Positions 57,345-64,000 of a stretch of 64,000 bases of DNA are shown here, piece after piece; the first letter of the stretch is position 1; each line of letters begins with the position of its first letter. The DNA comes from Apiotrichum sp. Y4204 (taxonomy: Eukaryota; Basidiomycota; Tremellomycetes; Trichosporonales; Trichosporonaceae). A model generated the notes under the pieces. It made no database searches. It saw only the letters and a program-made list of their open reading frames with translations, and was not told the DNA's origin. The DNA lies in the NCBI GenBank assembly GCA_025531455.1, contig JAMYHL010000089.1:62001-126000 (forward strand), in the 5' to 3' direction. The translations under genes and the position numbers were made by a program.

Positions 57345-57682
57345 TCAAACGCAATTGTAGTAGTGGCCGTCGCGCGTGATCTCGCACCTGCGGCCAGCGG
57401 GACATTTGATCCCCTTCAGGTTGTCTGCCAACGTGTCAACTGCCTATCCACTCGAGTGGTGTTTCGCAACTTACCGCAGCACGTCTCGCCCATCTTCATG
57501 CATTTACCCTTGCAGCGCCTGTCACCGGGGCATCCGTAGTATCCGCCACCACCGGCGCGCTCGGCGAGGTCGGCGCCGTCAAGGTCACGGGCGACGGCTG
57601 CGTCGGCCTGCTCGGCGGCGGCGCCCGAGGCGGCAACGGCACCAGCGAGGGTGAAGAGGAGAAGGGCGGAGTTGAAGCGCAT
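57345..57682 (-). CDS. Small secreted eight-cysteine protein, member B
   Basis: Two exons, 57682-57475 and 57424-57345, give 95 residues. Signal peptide MRFNSALLLFTLAGAVAASG is followed by a short Ala/Asp pro-region ending LAERAGGGG. Cysteines are at 51, 57, 61, 68, 69, 77, 83 and 94, with the GETCC motif. The phase-1 intron (50 nt) follows the CC pair directly. The acceptor was chosen by frame: the TTGGCAG site gives IKCPAGRRCEITRDGHYYNC, while the next AG downstream destroys the cysteine pattern. A GGTATAAG box lies about 117 nt upstream. It is divergent to member C with about 2 kb between starts. Exported, possibly antimicrobial, signalling or inhibitor peptide; function unknown. Confidence 0.82.
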
Positions 57683-57798
57683 TGTGTAGTAGGTAGTGAG
57701 GTAGGTGAGCTGGGTTGGGGAGTGTAATCTAGATGATGAGGCAGGTTGGTTGGGCTTGGAAGTGTGAAGTGTCGAGTTAGAAGCCCGAATGGTCCCCT

Positions 57799-57806
57799 CT
57801 TATACC
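57799..57806 (-). promoter_or_regulatory. GGTATAAG box of member B
   Basis: Minus-strand TATA-like element about 117 nt before the start, sharing its GGTATA core with members C and D. Confidence 0.5.
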
Positions 57807-58096
57807 TTTTCTGTTTCCAGTTGAGCGCAGTTGACCGGTGTTGATGTCGAGACTGACAAGAGTTCCATGATCACCTTCGAGAGAGCAGTGGACTCCAACG
57901 TTTGCGACTGATTAAGGTGCTGTACATCACGCGTGACCGGTTCGCTAAACCCATCACCGCCTTGCGGGGACCTTGAGATCTTGCGATCGCAGCCGATGAC
58001 TCCGTGCACCGTTACCATTGCTATGCCTCCCCGCCCCATTCAGCAGTCCTGTGACATTCAGCAAACCTGCGCTTTGCTAAACATGCTGCGCAGATC

Positions 58097-58538
58097 TTAT
58101 CGTAGAGTGAATCTACTTATCGTTTGGGGGCTGTGACGATGTGTCATTGACAGCGCACTGCTCGATAAGATTAGGATTGTGCCTGTTTCTGCGTTGATCT
58201 GATAGATCCCACTGATGTCGCCGCGCACTGTTGTCCAAATGCGTAAACGAGCCGCCAGAGCCTTTGCCGAAGCTGGCAGGGACTGTCGGGGCCGACGTGA
58301 TGGGGAACAGAAGAGGACGAAGACCACCACCCTTGAAGCGCTGGTACGGATCCTCTGAACAAGGGTAGCCGGAATGAGCAGCTCGGTTGCCAGTAGGCGT
58401 GACTTCAGGGAAGGCAATCCTCATGCTCTTCATGATCTGCACATTCACCGCTTCTGCCCCGCTGGTCGGGTTAAGTGACTCCCCAATCTGCAAGCCTTGT
58501 GAGCGCTGTACAGCATACATGGGCGTACGGGTCGTCAA
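58097..58538 (-). CDS. Unrecognised reading frame with faint resemblance to T1/U2-type ribonucleases
   Basis: An open frame of 141 codons (58538-58113). A possible 37-nt intron (58248-58212) gives an alternative end at 58097 reading SGIYQINAETGTILIL. The piece has a YP dipeptide, then about 19 residues later FPI, then an 'IYQ.N..TG' strand. That order recalls the small secreted guanyl-specific ribonucleases of fungi. The usual catalytic Glu, Arg and both His are not at the matching positions. No signal peptide exon was found. It could be a relic, a catalytically dead relative or chance, so I give low confidence and no function. Confidence 0.22.
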
Positions 58539-59690
58539 ACACGCCGTTCATCGCCCCCTTCAGGCAGTCAAATTAACGTTCATCACAGCTTCATTTCTAA
58601 CGCCACGACTCAGAACCAATGGGACTAGGTGGGCTGGACAACCAGTGGACCGTAACGGGCACAGGAGCAGCTGTGGATTGTACAGCAGACTAGATTCGGC
58701 ACGAGATGGGCAGTGGTCAGATCTGCACCGAGTTTCTGATAAGGTTTAGAGTTGGAAACGCACACTGCTCACCATTTTTAGTGCTGTGTGTGCCACCACC
58801 AACTACATCCGAAACTAGACACAGAGTTGATTCTACGGCGCTACAGCCACGTTTCTGAAAAACACTCCGAGGAGCCAAAGGCACCTCTCGGCGACAAACT
58901 GTATCTCCGATTTTCTGGCTGGCAAGTTGTTGGGTCCGGACCGATCACCGAGATCTCTGTGACAGGGGGAGCGAGCGCTGTGCAGCAGGTGCAGGACGCC
59001 AAGCAACCAACCCCTGTCGCAAAGTCTATTATCAGGACTAGTGGAGAACGCCGCCAAGCCCACAATGGCATCGGGACGCGTCGAGACGCGGGCGATATGT
59101 ATCATCATTTAGCATCCGAGATTGGAATCGACGATCTTGGTCGACTGAATCGCCCTGCACAGCCACATGCCCTCCCCATATTCCCAATCTCTTCTCGCGT
59201 GAAAGGTGGCACCGCCGTGAGTGCTTTCACTTCATTGGAACTGCTGCACCATTGTCGGATCAGAATCTATTGGCTTGACAAAGTCACATCAAGAAATGAG
59301 GGAACTGGATCTTTACTGGATGGATTAGATCGATCTGCACCGCTCAGGGGCAATCTGTGCGGAGTCCACGTCGAGATCCTTTAGCACACCGCATGCACCC
59401 TCTTGTGATGTTGTGGACGATGACATTCACGACTAACCGAAAGCTCACAGGGCATACCACCTTCATTGGACGTGAAGAACATGTCGTTCGGCAGCTTCAT
59501 GGTAGCAGCGAGCGAGTGTCGAGGTTTGCATTATCGACACTTCAAGAAGAGACCTTGAAAACGGTATATACCGCTGGCAATATCGTGTGTTCAGTCTCTC
59601 CATAACACAAGCGACCTCAGCTCCTCACTCATACAGACACACTCACTGCTCTACCTTTACAACAACCCAACAGCCCAATCACCACTCACA
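58539..59690. other. Spacer with one unassigned open frame
   Basis: A plus-strand open frame of 198 codons (58788-59384) shows no family signal, no signal peptide and no coding-like composition. I do not call it a gene. The promoter of member C lies at the right end. Confidence 0.45.
59563..59572 (+). promoter_or_regulatory. GGTATATACC box of member C
   Basis: A palindromic TATA element about 120 nt before the start of member C. Confidence 0.55.
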
Positions 59691-60066
59691 ATGCTCTTCA
59701 AGAACCTTTTCGTCCTCGCCGCCACTCTGGCGGCTGTCTCGGCCTCGGTCATTCCTGCTGACGGCTCGGCCGACGACGTGGTGGCAGCCGACTTCGACAC
59801 CACGGACGCCTCTGAGGTTGACAGCTTCGACACCACGGACGCCTCTGAGCCCATCGACAGTGGCCTCGAGGAGCGCGCTCTCGGAGGAGGCGTCCGGTGC
59901 CCCACGTACACGTGGTGCAACGGCAATGAGTGCATGCCTGAAGGAGGCTCCTGCTGCAGTGAGTGGACTGTCATCTACAGTTCTCGAAGCCAGAGTCAAG
60001 CTGACTGTAGACGGCAAGGCCTGCAACGGCAAGTGCGTGCGCGGCAAGTGCCACAAGAGGCGTTAA
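59691..60066 (+). CDS. Small secreted eight-cysteine protein, member C
   Basis: Two exons, 59691-59958 and 60011-60066, give 107 residues. Signal peptide MLFKNLFVLAATLAAVSASV is followed by an acidic pro-region with a perfect duplicated DNA unit coding for FDTTDASE. The junction is LEERALGGG. Cysteines are at 70, 76, 81, 88, 89, 94, 98 and 103, with the GGSCC motif, and the C-terminus is very basic (KCVRGKCHKRR end region). The 52-nt phase-1 intron directly follows the CC pair. The loops after the CC pair are shorter (4, 3, 4) than in members A, B and D (9/7/9, 5, 8-10). The acidic pro-part next to a basic mature part is typical of exported cationic peptides. Confidence 0.83.
59792..59849 (+). 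repeat. 33-nt tandem duplication inside member C
   Basis: Two identical 25-nt stretches (59792-59816 and 59825-59849) spaced 33 nt apart, encoding FDTTDASE twice in the pro-region. Perfect identity points to a recent event. Confidence 0.85.
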
Positions 60067-61305
60067 GCGCCCCTTTCGTAGCGCAATCGCTCGTCCTCGT
60101 CCATGATGGTCTTCGGTCACTCAACCATGCACCCATCGTTGACATTACAAATGAACGTTTGTCGCTTGTAGCCTCTACCTCTGTAGCCATTAGCCGCATG
60201 AAGAGTTTCAGAGTCCCTTGCAGTAGTCACCAAGTCGTGATTGAGAATGTTCTGCAGTGAGGATGCTCTCCCACATCCATGTACTACTTGGTGACAGTTG
60301 CTCAGAGGCTCCTCTTGTGAGGGGGAACAGCTCCAGGGGACACTCTACTTCGCGGTTTGCATGCACGAGAGCTGTAAAGGGCGCCGGTAGGACAATCGCG
60401 TAGAAACGTTTGGTGACTTCTGTATCTCCAGTCGACTCAGTTGCAGTTTCTGATTCGCGCTAGGCGTACCCCTCAGCGCTCCCAAGGCCTCCTTGTCCAA
60501 GGAGAGCGTACCAGCCTCGGCCAGCTAGAGCACAGCTGGTCGGATGCAAATGGGGCACCCAGTCCTCGCTTCCAGCGTGGAAATGAATCTGTGCTTTGTC
60601 ATTATTTTCACGACCAAAAGACCTGTCAACCCAGAATGCTCTATGAGGATCAACTTAGCGCGTTATCTACCGTGCGATAGACTGTCGTGCGTTCCGCTCA
60701 AACAGTGGGCCAGTGCCTCGTGGCATTGTTGTTGAAGACGTGACGTTACAGGGGGCTGCTGCGTGAAGCGGTGCGCCGAGATTAACCATAATTCTTAAAA
60801 TTTTACCTGTGCAGTGAACGATGCCACTTCAATCGGCCAAGACGCAACGTGTAATAAACAGGTACAGTACGGAAGCGTCCTTTCAGTATCTGAAGCAAAG
60901 TCAGTACTGTTAAGTGCACAATAGGAAGGTGAAACGGACACTCCCAGACGATCCAGATGTGTGCGCAATTTCGACCGAAACATCAGATTCACTCAGTAGC
61001 GGTGAGTGAAAGTCAATCTGAGATCCAACCATTGCAGTGAGGGCGGTGGTGTCGATGCACAGCACGTGCATTGTTGTGAGATACGCACGGGAATGATCTT
61101 GTTGTTGAGAGTGGTGATGACCCACTTGTTGTTGGTTATTCATCGCGGCAAGGCCCGATCAGATAGATGACTACCTCCCCCTCCATCCGTTGAAGATGAA
61201 GCAAGAATGGTATATAATACGAACGGTCCAGTGGTCAGCTCATCCAGATTCCAACCCCAATCCTCCATCTACCCTTCAACCTACTTGCAACCTCAACAGT
61301 CCACG
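60067..61305. other. Spacer between members C and D
   Basis: No gene recognised. It holds the promoter of member D at the right end. Confidence 0.5.
61209..61219 (+). promoter_or_regulatory. GGTATATAATA box of member D
   Basis: TATA element about 95 nt before the start of member D. Confidence 0.6.
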
Positions 61306-61601
61306 ATGCTCTTCAAGAACGTTCTCCTTGCCGTTATTGCCCTTGGGGCCACCGCCTCCGCCTCCGCCTTGCCTGCCGGTGGCCACGGGCACCACCCAAT
61401 CGGCGACTGCAGCCCGAAGTGTGCTAATCGGTGCCTGCGTCCCGGCCAGACTTGTTGTTTCGACAGTGAGTACATCGGTAGAGATGAGAGTGATGGAAGA
61501 CATACTGACACTTTGAAGACTCGAAGGGAGAACAGGTGTGCGACGTCGGCTACAGCTGCAAGGGCATGGGCCATGTTGGGCACAGGTGCATCAAGAACTG
61601 A
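61306..61601 (+). CDS. Small secreted eight-cysteine protein, member D
   Basis: Two exons, 61306-61465 and 61519-61601, give 80 residues, the shortest member. Signal peptide MLFKNVLLAVIALGATASAS is followed by almost no pro-region, only a His/Gly stretch (GGHGHH) that could bind metal. Cysteines are at 35, 39, 43, 50, 51, 61, 67 and 77, with the GQTCC motif. Phase-1 intron of 53 nt, two residues after the CC pair. The first 16 nt of the coding sequence are identical to member C, and spacing after the first cysteine matches member A almost exactly. No dibasic cleavage site is present. Confidence 0.83.
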
Positions 61602-63615
61602 GAGTTCGGTGCACCATCAACACCATGTATCTCCGAGAGTTGTATCGTAGTTGCAATGCCTTAGAGATGTAGAACGTTTCTAAGATGCAGCCGATGAGCC
61701 CCGATAGCAGATGACAGTCAGCCAGTTTGGTAGTTGTGAGTCTGAGTGTGACTGGTCTCTGTGTGAGTCTGCACCTCGCTTATTGCTGATGGATGTGGGA
61801 CAGAATCGGAAACGCGATTCCACTCCCCATGCGGATATGCGGTACTGTGTCAATTTCGCCGCAAGTGGAGACTCTACTGGGTTGGGGCCGTGGACTGCGG
61901 AAAGGGCGCAGCGCCCTGCAAAACTACTAACCGCACCCTGGACTCGCGTTTCGCATGAGGTAGGGGCACACAGGAAAACGGGCCGTGGACAGTCTCTAGT
62001 GGCGTGTGATCCTTGCCGGAGAATGGTGAAGAAAGAGGGTGTGAGAAGTGATGACTGCGGGCTCTTGGCTGTGAGAGACGAGTGAGATAAATCTCGAGAC
62101 CCAAGCTGGGCATGATCCCGTCGAACCATGGACAATACTCGATAGCAATGTTGAGCGCTGCGGGTCTCGCAGAGGCGGACGCCATCTCTCTCAGAGGTGG
62201 ATTGGGCAGGCCAACCTGACGAGTCTCGTGTTGTTGCGAACGGGGACGATGTCTCAAGCTGCGACTCCTCGGCGTTGCGAAGTGGGTAAAAACCCCGGTG
62301 TAAGCGTGGTTAGCATTGCGTGGCGATAGTAAACAGCGTGGCCACAGTATCGGCGTGAGAGTGATGGGGTGAAGCAGTGAAATGTCGGACCTCAAAAGGT
62401 CGTGAGATCGTGAGATCCCTTTCGATTGACCTTGAGAAGATGAAGGTAAAGGTGGAGTGGAGACATCGCAAATGCCGCTGTCGCCCTCCTTTGTATGTAT
62501 ACTGCGCCGTAACCCCACCAGATCTGCGCCATCAGTCGCACAGTGTGGGTTTTCTCTGCGATGTAGAGGAGGTTCTGGGAGTGTCACAATGGAAGACATG
62601 GTGCGTGATACGTGACGGAACAGGATGTGGGTGAAGAGTACCATTGTTGTTGTTGGGGACATTGTTTGTCCTCCTCTCCTCAGCATCCGTTTTTGCTCGC
62701 GTGTCGATCCTTTTTTCGGGGATCAGCGAGGGGGTGGAGATTGGTCAATGCAGATCAATGTAACAGAGACCCTGGATGCTTCACGTAACTCCACATTTCA
62801 TCCTCTGCTCTCGTGCCTTCCCAGTGTCCACCTTCTTTGTTCCCCCTCGTTCCTCGTTCCTGAATTGCAGGGGCAAGTTTCCCTGGGTGTGTGCGATTGT
62901 CGGGCTTGGCATCGCAGAAACCCAAGGCTTGGTCAAAACTTGCCGGTGCCTGGGGAAAGACGAGCTGTAGGCGAAGAAAAAAATCTCGTCCTCCCAAAGT
63001 GATTGGACACGGGGGTGGACCAGGGAGCAAGAGAGTATCTGAGAGTTGAAATGCATTCAGCGTGCCCCAATTGATACTTGCTCGTGGGCAGATGAGCTCA
63101 GATGGGCTCGCCCGGGGGTCGGACTCGGTGAGAAGCGAGTCCAGCAGGCGCCGTCACGGGTGTTTGATACATGAGACATGAGCTCAGCAAGAGACGAGAC
63201 CGCAAGCGGACCGTGTTGCTCGTCAATTGAGGGACCCTCGGTCCGTGATCCGTGAGGCGCGTGCTGCCGTTGCGTGCTGTGCACATGTGAGAGTGAGAGG
63301 TGCTGCGCAGCAGAGTGCTGAGAAAATGAGGACGCCACAGATAGATGCGGCACGCCCAGTCGCTCGGTCCGTATCCCAGCAAATGGATCCAGATGGAACT
63401 GAGGACCAGGAGACGAGGGGACCAGGGGTTCGGCGGGGCTGGGCGGGCCTGCAAATGTTACCCTCGCTATTGATTGCTGCCCTTTCGACAACCAGCTAGT
63501 TTTGTGTTCTCTCCATCCCAAACCCTTCTCGCTCCTTACTCGCGTCTCGTTTATCTACTCTTCATCTCGCATCTCATCATTCCCAACTCCTCACGTCTCG
63601 TGCCCAACCATCATA
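61602..63615. other. Spacer between member D and the last gene
   Basis: 2 kb. A 270-codon minus-strand frame (62686-61874) has random-like composition and no family signal. The sequence just before 63616 is C/T rich and is the likely promoter of the last gene. Confidence 0.45.
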
Positions 63616-64000
63616 ATGTTCGCCCTTAACCTCCTCTTCGCCGCCTCGGCCGGTGAGTATCGCGATCCGAGTAGCCTCTCTGGATGCCTCTGACCTCAGC
63701 CATCGGCGTCTCCGCGCAGTCGTTCGACATCAACGCCATCCCCTCGGTCTGCGACCAGCGCTGCGAGCAGTACAAGTTCGTCTTCTCGGAGTGCCCCTCC
63801 AACGACGCTCGCTGCACCGGCATTTGCAACGTGAGTATAGAGGGACGAGCGCGGGGCGGAGGAGCGTGTGATGAGATGGTTCTCATCAGCTGCGGGAGCC
63901 GGATCACTCGGAGCCGGATCACTTTAGAGCCCCTTGAGGGACCACTCGACACTCTCACGCCGCGATGCTACTGTACCCCCCGAAATCCGCTGACCCGCAG
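63616..64000 (+). CDS. Secreted cysteine-rich protein, 5' part (cut by window edge)
   Basis: Exons 63616-63652 and 63700-63830 are visible and read in frame for 56 residues. MFALNLLFAASAAIGVSAQ is a signal peptide split by a 47-nt phase-1 intron. The mature start SFDINAIPSVCDQRCEQYKF continues to ARCTGICN, with cysteines at 30, 34, 44, 51 and 55. A donor GTGAGT follows at 63831; the last bases of the window (CTGACCCGCAG) look like the matching acceptor, so the next exon would begin outside. The C-x3-C ... C-x3-C pattern differs from the eight-cysteine family, so I treat it as unrelated. It could be a cell-wall or GPI-anchored protein if the missing part supplies an anchor. Confidence 0.7.

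Noticed and set aside
58788..59384. 198-codon plus-strand open frame between members B and C, with an opposite cysteine-containing frame
   Set aside because: Neither strand shows the x6-CC spacing, a signal peptide or the phase-1 intron of the secreted family, and no other family was recognised.
61874..62686. 270-codon minus-strand open frame
   Set aside because: No family signal, no signal peptide and random-like composition.

Overview
The window is nuclear DNA from a GC-rich, intron-containing basidiomycete yeast. Gene content (Vts1, Sgd1/Nom1, Yhm2, Vip1, Med7, Fan1, a complex I B13 subunit), several introns of only 31-38 nt with CTRAY branch sites close to the acceptor, and an F-box-like protein of a type I associate with this group point to Tremellomycetes, most likely Trichosporonales. 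This placement rests on reading the sequence, not on a search. All gene models below were spliced by hand and checked for reading frame across every junction.

Layout. 1-3 kb: the 5' part of FAN1 (minus, running off the left edge), divergent from NDUFA5 (plus). 5-7 kb: an intronless F-box-like protein. 6.9-13.2 kb: a long stretch with no supportable gene, rich in short tandem repeats and ending its left part with an (AAAAT)n-poly(A) tract. 13.2-19.1 kb: a Tfc7-like histidine phosphatase, a tRNA-Gly(GCC), an intronless zinc alcohol dehydrogenase and ribosomal protein uL13. 19.1-24.4 kb: a second gene-poor block. 24.4-27.6 kb: a triose-phosphate/nucleotide-sugar-type transporter and a CCDC43 homologue. 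27.7-35.9 kb: a giant gene of about 2645 residues with an N-terminal coiled coil and a very long repetitive acidic/proline-serine tail. 37.4-40 kb: SGD1/NOM1. 40-49 kb: a run of minus-strand genes (a small secreted cysteine-rich protein, YHM2, eL13, MED7). 51.5-56.4 kb: VTS1 and a Vip1-like RRM protein. 57-64 kb: a region of small secreted cysteine-rich genes with little else.

Most genes are ordinary housekeeping genes: ribosome production (uL13, eL13, Sgd1), transcription and RNA control (Med7, Tfc7-like, Vts1, Vip1), mitochondria (NDUFA5, Yhm2) and DNA repair (Fan1). The unusual part is a family of four small secreted proteins, one at 40.4 kb and three at 57.3-61.6 kb. Each has a signal peptide, a short pro-region and an eight-cysteine core with a central adjacent pair. 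Each also carries one phase-1 intron directly after that pair. Three of the four have a matching GGTATAWA promoter box. They look like a lineage-specific family of knottin-like secreted mini-proteins. An unrelated secreted cysteine-rich gene starts at 63.6 kb and is cut by the right edge.
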